A program made the position numbers and the translations under genes. Below the pieces are notes generated by a model. The model had not been told where the DNA came from, did no database searches, and was given only the letters and a program-made list of their open reading frames with translations. Of a DNA stretch of 64,000 bases, positions 18,350 to 27,010 are shown piece after piece (position 1 is the stretch's first letter; every line of letters begins with the position of its first letter). Source of the DNA: Aquitalea magnusonii (GTDB lineage Bacteria > Pseudomonadota > Gammaproteobacteria > Burkholderiales > Chromobacteriaceae); the NCBI RefSeq assembly GCF_002217795.2, contig NZ_AP018823.1:1178001-1242000 (forward strand). The letters run 5' to 3'.

Positions 18350-18607
18350 ATGCATCAGGACAAAACGCTGTTTTTTACTCTGCAGCAACTGGAGATGCCC
18401 GAGCACCTGCACCACCTGTGCCGTGAGCTGTCGGCGCTGGTGCCGGATCGGGTTGAGGGGCCGTGGTCGGAACAGGAAGTGCGCGAGCTGGTTCAGGGCT
18501 GGCGCATGATGGCCTTCTGCCGGGAGGACGAGCTGGTGCGCGCCCACCCGTTTCATTCAGCGGATGGTTTGTTCTGCACCGTGGTATTTGATACCTGCCC
18601 GGCCTGA
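18350..18607 (+). CDS. Conserved hypothetical protein, 85 residues
   Basis: A small soluble protein with no signal peptide or membrane segment. It begins MHQDKTLFFTLQQLEMPEHL and is rich in Glu and Leu in its helical first half (HHLCRELSALVPDRVEG, WSEQEVRELVQGWRMMAF). AAAGG lies 7 nt before the ATG, and third-position GC is high, so it looks genuine. Its last 55 bp overlap the convergent tag gene. I do not recognise the family. Confidence 0.6.
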   Translation: MHQDKTLFFTLQQLEMPEHLHHLCRELSALVPDRVEGPWSEQEVRELVQGWRMMAFCREDELVRAHPFHSADGLFCTVVFDTCPA

Positions 18608-19191
18608 TCCGCAGTTGGCTGGTATTCCGGGTGTTGGTGGCAGCCCAGCAGGTGGTCGTTGACGACGCCGGTGGCTTGCAGATAGGCATAGATCACCGTG
18701 CTGCCGACGAAATTCATCCCGGCTTTTTTCAGTTCCCGGCTGATGCAGTCTGATAGTGGCGAGGTGGCCGGGCATTCGCTGGCGGATTGCCAGTGATTCA
18801 ACTGGCTGACGCCAGCGGTATGTGCCCACAGCCACTGATCAAAGCTGCCGTGTTGTTGCTGCAGTTGCAGGAAAACTTTGGCGTTGCGGATGGCGCTGCG
18901 TATTTTCAGCCGGTTGCGTACGATGCCACTATCCTGCATCAGGCGCTCGACATCTGCCTCGGTCATCTGGGCGACTTGTTGCGGATCGAAACCGTGAAAC
19001 GCCCGACGATAGCCTTCCCGCTTGCGCAGGATGGTGATCCACGACAAACCCGCTTGTGCGCCTTCCAGAATCAGCATTTCAAACAGCTTGTGCTCATCGT
19101 GCTGCGGGCGGCCCCATTCTTCGTCGTGGTAGGCAATATAGAGCGGATCGTCGCCACACCAGTGACAGCGGGGCAGGGATGCTGGGTACAT
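18553..19191 (-). CDS. tag: DNA-3-methyladenine glycosylase I
   Basis: Base-excision repair enzyme that removes 3-methyladenine. The 212-residue protein starts MYPASLPRCHWCGDDPLYIAYHDEEWGRP, with the zinc-ligand Cys and His and the catalytic-region Glu. It continues LFEMLILEGAQAGLSWITILRKREGYRRAF, then the C-terminal zinc site GVVNDHLLGCHQH. It is about 25 residues longer than E. coli Tag (187), through a polar tail that overlaps the convergent small gene. GGAG precedes ATG 19191. Confidence 0.93.
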   Translation of the reverse strand: MYPASLPRCHWCGDDPLYIAYHDEEWGRPQHDEHKLFEMLILEGAQAGLSWITILRKREGYRRAFHGFDPQQVAQMTEADVERLMQDSGIVRNRLKIRSAIRNAKVFLQLQQQHGSFDQWLWAHTAGVSQLNHWQSASECPATSPLSDCISRELKKAGMNFVGSTVIYAYLQATGVVNDHLLGCHQHPEYQPTADQAGQVSNTTVQNKPSAE

Positions 19192-19232
19192 GGACACTCC
19201 AGGCAGGCCCGGCACTGGCCGGGCCTGGGGGA

Positions 19233-19676
19233 TCAGGCAAGATTGTGCATCAGGATGTCGCAGGACAGGCCGGTTTTCTGCAGGCCCTGGCGGCTTGCCA
19301 GATTGATGATCAGCGGATTGCGGATATTGGCTTTCAGCTCACCCAGTGCCGGGTGGGATTCCGATTCTGCCTGCTCCTGGTATAGCAGTACCAGAATGAT
19401 TGCATCTTCCGGCTTGCTCAGTTTCAGGCGGGCAACTTCCTCATCACTCAGTTCCACTTCATAGCGCACGCCAAGTTGGGCCGGATGGGTGACGCTGAAG
19501 GTAATCTCTGCATCGTTAAGCGACTGCATCCAGAAGACCGATGGGTTGTCACTGTCGGCATTGTGAAACAGTTTGAACTGGGTGCAGTTTTCCAGGGCCG
19601 GGATGCCTTGGGCAAAATTGATGATGGTGCTTTCATCCACTTCTACGGTGCCGAGTTGGCTGGAATTGAATAGCAT
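19233..19676 (-). CDS. fliW: Flagellar assembly factor FliW
   Basis: A 147-residue protein of the FliW beta-barrel family, which binds flagellin and, in other bacteria, antagonises CsrA so that flagellin translation is tied to secretion. Conserved pieces are the opening MLFNSSQLGTVEVDESTIINFAQGIPALE, YEVELSDEEVARL, and LGELKANIRNPLIINLASRQGLQ. GGGAG lies upstream of ATG 19676. No flagellar genes are nearby; it sits 41 bp before tag on the same strand. Confidence 0.92.
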   Translation of the reverse strand: MLFNSSQLGTVEVDESTIINFAQGIPALENCTQFKLFHNADSDNPSVFWMQSLNDAEITFSVTHPAQLGVRYEVELSDEEVARLKLSKPEDAIILVLLYQEQAESESHPALGELKANIRNPLIINLASRQGLQKTGLSCDILMHNLA

Positions 19677-19811
19677 GATGTTCTCCCTGTGGCAGATGCC
19701 AGCATTATGCATCAAGCCTATGCTGGCGACGATGCTGATATGCTGCCCGCCACTTGTCCAGAATGGTGCTGCTTCGCCTGAAAGCAGTGCGAACCGTTAG
19801 AATGCTGCACC

Positions 19812-20630
19812 ATGATGAATCCTTCTTCCCTGTATCCGCAGATTGAGGCGGCATTGCGCTGCTGCGATGTGTCAGCCAAATTGGCTGCAACCGAGGCGCT
19901 GCATGTCGCGTGGCAAGCTGGCCAACTGCAAAGGCTGGAGGCGGGGCTGACACGCCTGCCGGTGGCCGGGCATCCAGACAAGCCGGAACTGGTGCATGCC
20001 ACCAAGGTGCCGCGCCGTCGTCCGGGCTCGCCGCAGGGGCAGCCGGCCATGTTGCATGCCATTGCCCATATCGAATTTAATGCGGTGAATCTGGCACTGG
20101 ATGCCGCCTGGCGTTTTCGCGACATGCCGGATGCCTTTGTGAGTGACTGGTTGCGCATTGCCGCAGAAGAAGCCCGGCACTTCCGGCTGTTGCAGCAGCG
20201 CCTGCAGCAACTGGGTTACGCCTATGGCGATTTCCCGGCACATAACGGCCTGTGGGAAATCTGCCACCATACCGATCACGATGTGCTGGTACGCATGGCA
20301 TTGGTCCCCAGGGTGCTGGAAGCCCGCGGCCTGGATGCCAGTCCGGAACTCAAGCGCAAGCTGGTCAATATCGGTGATCATGCCAGCGCAGCGATTCTGG
20401 ATATCATCCTGCAGGATGAAATAGGTCATGTGCAGGTGGGGAATCACTGGTTTCACTGGCTGTGCCGCGAGCGTGGGCAGGATCCGGCAAGCACCTTCAT
20501 GGCCTTGCTGGACGAGCACGATCTGACCGTCCACCGTGGCAGCTACAATCTGGATGCGCGGCGCCGCGCCGGTTTCACCGAGGCAGAGCTGGCATGGCTG
20601 CAACATGCCAAATCCACGCAGTCGGTCTGA
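19812..20630 (+). CDS. DUF455 ferritin-like protein
   Basis: A 272-residue helical protein. Ferritin-type diiron ligands can be read in HAIAHIEFNAVNLALDA, AAEEARHFRLL, LEARGLDASPEL and LQDEIGHVQVGNHWFHW. The family is widespread in proteobacteria; the reaction is not known. The start could be either of the tandem ATGs at 19812 and 19815. It is divergent from fliW. Confidence 0.85.
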   Translation: MMNPSSLYPQIEAALRCCDVSAKLAATEALHVAWQAGQLQRLEAGLTRLPVAGHPDKPELVHATKVPRRRPGSPQGQPAMLHAIAHIEFNAVNLALDAAWRFRDMPDAFVSDWLRIAAEEARHFRLLQQRLQQLGYAYGDFPAHNGLWEICHHTDHDVLVRMALVPRVLEARGLDASPELKRKLVNIGDHASAAILDIILQDEIGHVQVGNHWFHWLCRERGQDPASTFMALLDEHDLTVHRGSYNLDARRRAGFTEAELAWLQHAKSTQSV

Positions 20631-20685
20631 TGGCATGGCTGCATTCAATCAATTGGTCCGACGGTATGTCGGCGTGGAGTGAGTA

Positions 20686-20901
20686 ATGATTTTCCGGTTT
20701 ATCCAGCGTCTTCGCTGTCAGCGCAAGCAGGCCGTTGGTGGTCTGTTGGGGGCGACATTATCATTTGTGCTAAGTGCGGCGGTGATGAGTGAGCTGAGCT
20801 TTGCACAGTCACCTGTGCTCACCCTTGGCTGGGGCGCGCTGCTGCTGCTGTCCCTGCTGGTGCAATTGTTGATGCTGGTGTTGCTGGCTAAAAAACCATG
20901 A
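20686..20901 (+). CDS. Small membrane protein, 71 residues
   Basis: Basic N-terminus (MIFRFIQRLRCQRKQ) followed by two hydrophobic segments, about residues 18-38 and 46-67, ending LLAKKP. GGAG lies 6 nt before the ATG. It has no recognised family, and it follows the DUF455 gene by 55 bp with no terminator between. Confidence 0.6.
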   Translation: MIFRFIQRLRCQRKQAVGGLLGATLSFVLSAAVMSELSFAQSPVLTLGWGALLLLSLLVQLLMLVLLAKKP

Positions 20902-20958
20902 GGAAAAAATGGCATTGAAAACAGGGGTTTAATGCCAGCCCGCCCATGGGTTTAATGC

Positions 20959-20988
20959 TTGACGATGCCGGTGCAGGCGGCGCATAAT
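20959..20988 (+). promoter_or_regulatory. Sigma-70 promoter upstream of the 139-residue gene and trhP
   Basis: TTGACG (20959-20964) and CATAAT (20983-20988) are separated by 18 bp. The -10 lies in the loop of a 7-bp perfect inverted repeat, GCGGCGC (20977-20983) and GCGCCGC (20990-20996). Transcription would start only about 12 bp before a strong terminator. Confidence 0.6.
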
Positions 20989-21006
20989 CGCGCCGCAACA
21001 TAATAG

Positions 21007-21042
21007 AAAAGGCCCCGGATACGGCGGGGCCTTTTTGTTTTT
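21007..21042 (+). terminator. Strong intrinsic terminator between promoter and coding start
   Basis: An 11-bp perfect stem AAAAGGCCCCG / CGGGGCCTTTT, followed by TGTTTTT. It lies 24 bp before the next ATG and just after a promoter, so it can act as an attenuator or end a very short RNA. It may also end transcription from the DUF455 side. Confidence 0.8.
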
Positions 21043-21065
21043 ACAGTTTTCGGAGATCCCGATTC

Positions 21066-21485
21066 ATGGACTACCAGGCGTTTTTGCGTCAGTTGGAATC
21101 CAATACGCTGCCTGCATCCGAGTTTACCCATCAGGCGCATTTGTATGCCGCCTGGGCTTATCGCCGGCAGTACCCTGCGGCCGAGGCGGCCGTGCGCTGC
21201 GCACGCGCCTTGTCACGCTACGCGATGGCACAGGGCGCTGCCCAGAAATATCACCACACCATCACCATGTCGCTGCTGTCCATCCTGTACCACCGTGCCC
21301 AGCAAAGCCCGGACATGGTGGCAGACTGGCCGGTTTTCCTGGCGCAGTGTGACGATGTGCTACAGGACGCCCGCGCCGTTCTGCTCGCATACTATTCGGA
21401 AGACAGGCTGAACCAGGATGCCTCACGCCGCGCCTTTGTGCCGCCGGACCGCATGCCCTTGCCCATTGCCTGTCTGTCTCATTAA
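21066..21485 (+). CDS. Conserved hypothetical protein, 139 residues
   Basis: A soluble helical protein with a recognisable FTHQAHLYAAWAYRRQYP stretch and KYHHTITMSLLSILYHR; the several histidines may bind a metal or cofactor. Similar short proteins with an FTHxxHL motif are common in databases without an assigned role. GGAGATCC precedes the ATG. It is followed 15 bp later by trhP, so the two probably form an operon. Confidence 0.75.
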   Translation: MDYQAFLRQLESNTLPASEFTHQAHLYAAWAYRRQYPAAEAAVRCARALSRYAMAQGAAQKYHHTITMSLLSILYHRAQQSPDMVADWPVFLAQCDDVLQDARAVLLAYYSEDRLNQDASRRAFVPPDRMPLPIACLSH

Positions 21486-21500
21486 GAAAGCCAAGCCACT

Positions 21501-22847
21501 ATGTTAAAAGCCCCGGAATTGCTGCTGCCCGCCGGCACGCTGGACAAGATGCGTGCCGCCTACGATTTTGGTGCCGATGCGGTTTACGCCGGCCAGCCGC
21601 GTTATTCGCTGCGCGCACGCAACAACGACTTCAAGCTCGAAGAACTGAAAACCGGCATTGATGAAGCCCATGCCCGGGGCAAGCTGTTTTTCGTAGCCAG
21701 CAACCTGCTGCCGCACAACAGCAAGATCAAGACCTATATGGCCGATATGGAGCCGGTGATTGCCATGAAGCCGGATGCATTGATCATGGCCGATCCGGGC
21801 CTGATCATGATGGTGCGCGAGCGCTGGCCGGAAGTGCCGATCCACCTGTCGGTGCAGGCCAATACCGTCAACTACATGGGGGTGAAGTTCTGGCAGAAGC
21901 TGGGCGTGTCACGCATCATCCTGTCGCGCGAGCTGAGCCTGGACGAGATTGCCGAAATCCGCCAGGAATGCCCGGATATCGAGCTGGAAGTGTTTGTACA
22001 TGGTGCCTTGTGCATTGCCTATTCCGGTCGCTGCCTGCTGTCCGGTTACTTTAATCACCGCGATCCCAACCAAGGCACCTGTACCAATGCCTGCCGCTGG
22101 GACTACAAGATGCACGACACCCAGGCCGACGATGCCGGCGACGTGCAGACCATCAAGCTGGACTTCCACAAGGCGCTGGAAGAGGCCAACCAGAGCTTTG
22201 CCGCCTGTGGCGGTGCCGAGCGCCATCCGCTGGCCGACAAGACCTATCTGATCGAAGAGGGCAGCCGTCCGGGCGAACTGATGCCCATCATCGAAGACGA
22301 GCACGGCACCTACATCATGAACTCCAAGGACCTGCGCGCGGTAGAGCAGGTGGAGAAGCTGGTGAAGATCGGTGTGGACTCGCTGAAGATTGAAGGCCGT
22401 ACCAAGAGCCTGTACTACGTGGCGCGTACCGCCCAGGTGTATCGCCGTGCCATCGACGACGCCGTGGCCGGTCGTCCGTTTGACTACAGCCTGCTGGCCG
22501 AGCTGGAAGGCCTGGCCAACCGTGGCTACACCCCGGGCTTCCTGGAGCGTCACCAGACCCAGGATTACCAGAACTACCTGGACGGCCATTCCAAGGCCAA
22601 GCAAAGCCAGTATGTGGGCGATGTGCTGGAAGTGGATGCCGACGGCTGGGCGCTGATCGAGGTGAAAAACCGCTTTGGGGTGGGGGATCGCATCGAGGTG
22701 ATCCATCCGCGTGGCAATCGCATCGTGCAGCTGACTCAGATGACCCGTAACGGCGTGGCGGTGGAGCTGGCGGCGGGTAACGGCATGCAGGTACGCATTC
22801 CTGACATGGCCGGCATGGAAAAAGCCTTGCTGGCACGGCTGATCTGA
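21501..22847 (+). CDS. trhP: tRNA uridine 5-hydroxylation protein TrhP (peptidase U32 family)
   Basis: A 448-residue U32-family protein, formerly YegQ. In E. coli TrhP is needed for prephenate-dependent 5-hydroxyuridine formation at the tRNA wobble position. It starts APELLLPAGTLDKMRAAYDFGADAVYAGQPRYSLR. The family signature and iron-sulfur cysteines are in EVFVHGALCIAYSGRCLLSGYF and GTCTNACRWDYK. The end has the usual beta-barrel U32 C-terminal domain. It is followed by a terminator. Confidence 0.93.
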   Translation: MLKAPELLLPAGTLDKMRAAYDFGADAVYAGQPRYSLRARNNDFKLEELKTGIDEAHARGKLFFVASNLLPHNSKIKTYMADMEPVIAMKPDALIMADPGLIMMVRERWPEVPIHLSVQANTVNYMGVKFWQKLGVSRIILSRELSLDEIAEIRQECPDIELEVFVHGALCIAYSGRCLLSGYFNHRDPNQGTCTNACRWDYKMHDTQADDAGDVQTIKLDFHKALEEANQSFAACGGAERHPLADKTYLIEEGSRPGELMPIIEDEHGTYIMNSKDLRAVEQVEKLVKIGVDSLKIEGRTKSLYYVARTAQVYRRAIDDAVAGRPFDYSLLAELEGLANRGYTPGFLERHQTQDYQNYLDGHSKAKQSQYVGDVLEVDADGWALIEVKNRFGVGDRIEVIHPRGNRIVQLTQMTRNGVAVELAAGNGMQVRIPDMAGMEKALLARLI

Positions 22848-22884
22848 TCAAATTATCCGGGTGCAAAATTCTTGCTAAAACGTG

Positions 22885-22919
22885 AGCGGGTTGCCTGCAG
22901 GGGCAATCCGCTTTTCTTT
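22885..22919 (+). terminator. Terminator of trhP
   Basis: Stem AGCGGGTTGCC / GGCAATCCGCT (one G-T pair), six-base loop, then TTTCTTT, 38 bp after the stop codon. Confidence 0.8.
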
Positions 22920-23754
22920 GCGGTGCAGACACAGCATGGCAGTGTCAGATTTGATCTGTGGCAAATCTGCCTCATTCCGGGCATTGCCAAGAAAAATCTT
23001 TTTCTGTCCACCGACCGCCAGGCGGCTGCGTTGAATCGTTAGCCCATCTTGCGTTTTATGCGATGCCGGTTTGTCGACGCGGTGGCGGCCCAGGCCGGCT
23101 AAACCCTTGAAACAGCAAGTCTGTTGGATGTTTTGATCATATATGTGGGCTATTTGGTGCTATTGATCGCTCAGTGACGGATAAATGATCAGATGTGGAG
23201 CGCAGCAAACGCCAGGCGATATCCCGTGCTCGTGCGCGCGGTTTTTTTGCGCTGCGGAAAAAAATCATGTTGCGGCTAAATGTCTTTGTGGTTAAAAAGC
23301 TGTAACACCTCACCACGAAATGTGGATTTTATTAAACATACAGAGGTGCAATCTACAACGGAGGAGGCCAGGTCATGCTTGTCATGGCCTGTGCGGAAGA
23401 CGATTGATGTCCGGCAGTTTTTCAGACTGTCTGCGTGGTCGGTTTCCACGGGTTTCCTGCGATAACAATAAATGTGAAAAGGCTGGCAGCCTTACGTTGC
23501 CTTGTCCTTCGTCTCTTGCCCGACTGATGTCACGTCCAGCTGGATTGGAAATAGCCAGAGTGGATAGGATGGGGTTATAAATGTTGTGCACGAATATTGC
23601 TTAGCGGATAAGCGTGCCGCATTCGCCCCAGGTTTGGCGTTGACCGGATAGGAGGGAGAATCCCCGCGCGGTCATCATGAGGTGCAGTTCATCAGGTCCC
23701 TGACGTCCCCAGACACAGGGAGTTTATGGTCTTGCAATACATAGGAAGCCTGTA
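22920..23754. other. Long intergenic region before potF
   Basis: About 830 bp with no supportable gene. Short open frames here (for example 23280-23465) lack ribosome sites and conserved features. It holds a perfect 8-bp inverted repeat CAGATTTG / CAAATCTG at 22946-22969 and two TGATCA sites near 23134 and 23187, which may be regulatory. A promoter for potF is expected here but no convincing pair of hexamers was found. Confidence 0.5.
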
Positions 23755-24855
23755 ATGAAGAAGAAACTTGTCAAGAAGGTGCTGTGTTCGCTGCTTCTGT
23801 TACTGCCAAGTGCTGGCGTTCTGGCAGAAGACAAGATGCTGAATGTCTACAACTGGTCTGACTACATTGCCAAGAGCACCATCCCTGGCTTTGAGAAGCA
23901 AACCGGCGTGAAGGTCAAGTATGACGTTTACGATAGCGACGACACCCTGCAAGCCAAGATGCTGACCGGCCGTGCCGGCTACGACATCGTGGTTCCTACC
24001 TCCAACTTCATGGCCAAGCAGATTGAAGCTGGCATATACCAGAAGCTGGACAAATCCAAGCTGCCAAACCTGGCGAATCTGGACAAGGCCCTGATGGCCA
24101 AGATTCAGGACGCTGATCCGGGCAATGCCCACGGTGTGCCCTGGGCGTATGGTACTGATGGCCTGGGCTACAACTTCACCAAGGTGAAAGCCATTCTGGG
24201 GGCCAATGCGCCGCTGGATAGCTGGGACATCCTGTTTGATCCGAAATACGTTTCCAAGCTCAAGGGCTGCGGTGTATCGGTGCTGGATCAGGCCAACGAC
24301 GTTTTTGCCGTTGCACTGCACCACCTGGGCAAGGACCCGAACAGCAAGAACCCGGCTGATTATCAGGTCGCCTTCGAATTGCTGAAGAAAATCCGCCCCT
24401 ATATCACCCAGTTCAATTCCTCCGGCTACATCAACGACCTGGCCAATGGTGATATCTGTCTGGCGCTGGGTTGGTCCGGTGACGTCAACATTGCCAAGCA
24501 TCGTGCCGCGGAAGCCAAGCGTACTTATCAGTTGGGCTACGTGATTCCGAAATCCGGCGCGCCGATCTGGTTTGACGTGATGGTCATCCCCAAAGATGCT
24601 CCGCATGTGGAGTCGGCCCTGAAGTGGATCAACTACATCCAGAATCCGGAAGTCAACGCCGCGATTACCGATGAAGTGTTCTACCCCACTGCCAACGCGG
24701 CGGCACGCAAGTTCGTGAAGCCGGAAATCGCCAACGATCCGTCTATCTATCCGCCGGAATCGGTCATGAAGACCCTGTTCCTGCTCAAGCCGCTGCCGGC
24801 TGACATCATGCGTCTGCAGAACCGCCTGTGGACCCAATTGAAGACTGGCCGCTAA
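23755..24855 (+). CDS. potF: Periplasmic polyamine-binding protein (PotF/SpuD type)
   Basis: A 366-residue exported binding protein. Signal peptide about residues 1-24, cut near VLA-ED. The ligand pocket region is recognisable: VYNWSDYI, PTSNFMAKQ, GDICLALGWSGDVNIAKHR and WFDVMVIPKDA. It follows E. coli PotF through GKDPNS, NDLANGDIC and IYPP, so putrescine or a related polyamine is likely. In the LDQANDVFAV segment, where E. coli PotF has a Glu pair, this protein has Asn-Asp, so specificity may differ. The inner-membrane subunits potH and potI follow after a 277-bp gap. Confidence 0.93.
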   Translation: MKKKLVKKVLCSLLLLLPSAGVLAEDKMLNVYNWSDYIAKSTIPGFEKQTGVKVKYDVYDSDDTLQAKMLTGRAGYDIVVPTSNFMAKQIEAGIYQKLDKSKLPNLANLDKALMAKIQDADPGNAHGVPWAYGTDGLGYNFTKVKAILGANAPLDSWDILFDPKYVSKLKGCGVSVLDQANDVFAVALHHLGKDPNSKNPADYQVAFELLKKIRPYITQFNSSGYINDLANGDICLALGWSGDVNIAKHRAAEAKRTYQLGYVIPKSGAPIWFDVMVIPKDAPHVESALKWINYIQNPEVNAAITDEVFYPTANAAARKFVKPEIANDPSIYPPESVMKTLFLLKPLPADIMRLQNRLWTQLKTGR

Positions 24856-24996
24856 ACTGTGTCCCGGCCTGGCGGTGCGTGAACGCGCCGGCAGGCCATG
24901 ACAGCACGGTCCGGTGGGTATGGGCTGATGCAACAGCCGCTGGCCAGAGGTGACAGCGATGGTGAGCGGCTAGAAAAAAGCAAGTGGAGTGAGGGT

Positions 24997-25025
24997 TGCA
25001 AACCGGTCCCGCAGACGGGTTTGCA
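24997..25025 (+). repeat. Stem-loop in the potF-potH spacer
   Basis: TGCAAACC (24997-25004) pairs with GGTTTGCA (25018-25025). A second hairpin, GCCGGT / ACCGGC, follows at 25102-25116, and both contain CCGGTCCC or GCCGGTCCC. They may protect the 3' end of the potF message; no ATPase gene lies here. Confidence 0.5.
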
Positions 25026-25132
25026 GTGAAACGTAAGTCATCACATCAGGGCGAGTCGTGACAGGGCCTTGATTTGATGGCTGTAAAGATGGGCTTGGCA
25101 AGCCGGTCCCACCGGCCAAGTGGTGCTAAATC

Positions 25133-26041
25133 ATGAAAAGTCTCAAAATCAGTCGATGGTTACCGTCCGGCAGGACTACTGCCATTGGTGTACCGTTTTT
25201 GTTCCTGTTTGTCTTTTTCCTGCTGCCTTTCCTGTTGGTAGTGGGTATCAGCTTCTCTCAGCAGCAGTTGGGCATTCCGCCCTACACGCCGCTGACCAAG
25301 ATGGAAGACGATGTCTTCACCCTGGTACTCAACATCGGTCATTACAAGTTCATGCTGGGTGACGATCTGTATTTCGCCACCTATATCAGTTCGGTGAAGA
25401 TGGCGTTTGTCTCTACCGTGCTGTGCTTGTTGATCGGCTATCCCATGGCCTATTACATCGCCCGTGCGTCCGAGTCCGCCCGTGACACGCTGATGATGAT
25501 GGTGATGCTGCCGTTCTGGACCTCCTACCTGATCCGCGTGTATGCCTGGATCGGCATTCTGAAGAATGACGGTTTTCTCAACCAGTTCCTGATGTGGCTG
25601 GGCGTGATTGATACGCCATTGCGGCTTTATCACACCAACTGGGGCGTATATATCGGCATGGTGTTTTCCTATCTGCCGTTCATGATCATGCCGCTGTATT
25701 CCCACCTGGTGAAAATGGACCTGCGCTTGCTGGAAGCGGCCTACGACCTGGGTGCCCGCCCGTGGAAAGCCTTCTTGCAGGTAACTTTGCCGCTGTCCAA
25801 GAACGGCATCATTGCCGGCAGCCTGCTGGTGTTCATTCCGGCGGTCGGTGAATACGTGATTCCGGAACTGCTGGGTGGTTCGGACACGCTGATGATCGGT
25901 CGCGTGATGTGGGATGAATTCTTCAACAATATGGACTGGCCGATGGCGGCTACCGTGACCTGCGCGATGGTGCTGCTGCTGTTGGTGCCCATGGCGATGT
26001 TCCAGCATTACCAGGCAAAAGCGATGGAGGAAGTGAAATGA
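25133..26041 (+). CDS. potH: Polyamine ABC transporter permease
   Basis: A 302-residue inner-membrane permease with six predicted helices. The cytoplasmic EAA loop reads LEAAYDLGARPWKAFLQVTLPLSKNGIIAG, the contact point for the ATPase. It ends SLLVFIPAVGEYVIPELLGG, typical of PotH/PotB. Only a weak ribosome site (GGTGC) precedes the ATG. It overlaps potI by four bases (ATGA). Confidence 0.94.
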   Translation: MKSLKISRWLPSGRTTAIGVPFLFLFVFFLLPFLLVVGISFSQQQLGIPPYTPLTKMEDDVFTLVLNIGHYKFMLGDDLYFATYISSVKMAFVSTVLCLLIGYPMAYYIARASESARDTLMMMVMLPFWTSYLIRVYAWIGILKNDGFLNQFLMWLGVIDTPLRLYHTNWGVYIGMVFSYLPFMIMPLYSHLVKMDLRLLEAAYDLGARPWKAFLQVTLPLSKNGIIAGSLLVFIPAVGEYVIPELLGGSDTLMIGRVMWDEFFNNMDWPMAATVTCAMVLLLLVPMAMFQHYQAKAMEEVK

Positions 26042-26883
26042 GCACCATGAAACCCAGCAAACCGCTGTCTTATGCGGTACTTGGCTTTGGCTACTCTTTC
26101 CTGTACCTGCCCATCCTGCTGCTCATCATCTACTCGTTCAACGAGTCCAAGCTGGTGACGGTATGGTCTGGTTTCTCCACCAAGTGGTACTGGGCGCTGC
26201 TGGAGGATGATGAGCTGATCACCGCCGCCCTGCTCAGCATCAAGATTGCGCTGATGACGGCAACGGCATCGGTGGTGGTGGGAACCTGGGCCGGTTTCGT
26301 GCTGGCGCGGCTTAACCGCTTCCGCCTGTTCCCGCTGTTTGCCGGCATGGTCAATGCACCGCTGGTGATTCCCGAGGTGATCCAGGGTATTTCGCTGTTG
26401 CTGCTGTTTGTGGCCATGGAGCAGGCTTTTGGCTGGCCGGAAGGTCGTGGCGTGTTCACCATCTGGATTGGCCACGTGATGCTGTGCGTGTCCTATGTGG
26501 CCATCATCGTGCAATCCCGTGTGCGTGAGCTTAATCGTTCGCTGGAAGAGGCCGCGATGGACCTGGGAGCGCGCCCGCTGAAGGTGTTCTTTGTGATCAC
26601 GCTGCCGCTGATTTCGCAAGCGCTGGTTTCCGGCTGGTTGCTGTCTTTCACCCTGTCGCTGGACGACCTGGTGCTGACTGCCTTCCTGTCCGGTCCGGGC
26701 TCCACCACGCTGCCCATGGTGGTGTTCTCCCGCGTACGTCTGGGTCTGAACCCGGAAATGAATGCGCTGGCCACCCTGTTCATCCTGGTGGTGTCGGTGG
26801 GCGTTGTGGCGGGCAACCTCTATATGCGTTCCGCTCAGCGTAAGCGCGATCGCGAAATGCAGTTGGCTTTCAAGCAAGCCTGA
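26038..26883 (+). CDS. potI: Polyamine ABC transporter permease
   Basis: A 281-residue permease, partner of PotH. It has six hydrophobic helices, the EAA loop LEEAAMDLGARPLKVFFVITLPLISQALVSG and the SLDDLVLTAFLSGPGSTTLPM motif characteristic of PotI/PotC. It is translationally coupled to potH by an ATGA overlap and followed by a terminator. Confidence 0.94.
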   Translation: MSTMKPSKPLSYAVLGFGYSFLYLPILLLIIYSFNESKLVTVWSGFSTKWYWALLEDDELITAALLSIKIALMTATASVVVGTWAGFVLARLNRFRLFPLFAGMVNAPLVIPEVIQGISLLLLFVAMEQAFGWPEGRGVFTIWIGHVMLCVSYVAIIVQSRVRELNRSLEEAAMDLGARPLKVFFVITLPLISQALVSGWLLSFTLSLDDLVLTAFLSGPGSTTLPMVVFSRVRLGLNPEMNALATLFILVVSVGVVAGNLYMRSAQRKRDREMQLAFKQA

Positions 26884-26910
26884 CACGACGGGGAAATCGT
26901 GTAACGACCA

Positions 26911-26957
26911 CGGGGTAGCAGGTGGGATGTCAGATTCCGGTTGCTGCCCCGTTTTTT
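26911..26957 (+). terminator. Terminator after potI
   Basis: Stem CGGGGTAGCA / TGCTGCCCCG (one G-T pair) with a 20-base loop, then six T. It separates the transporter genes from the outer-membrane protein gene. Confidence 0.8.
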
Positions 26958-27010
26958 ATCCAAAGCGTAGGAGAAGTGCTGTTCATGCTGTAGTACAAGG
27001 GAGAAATGAA

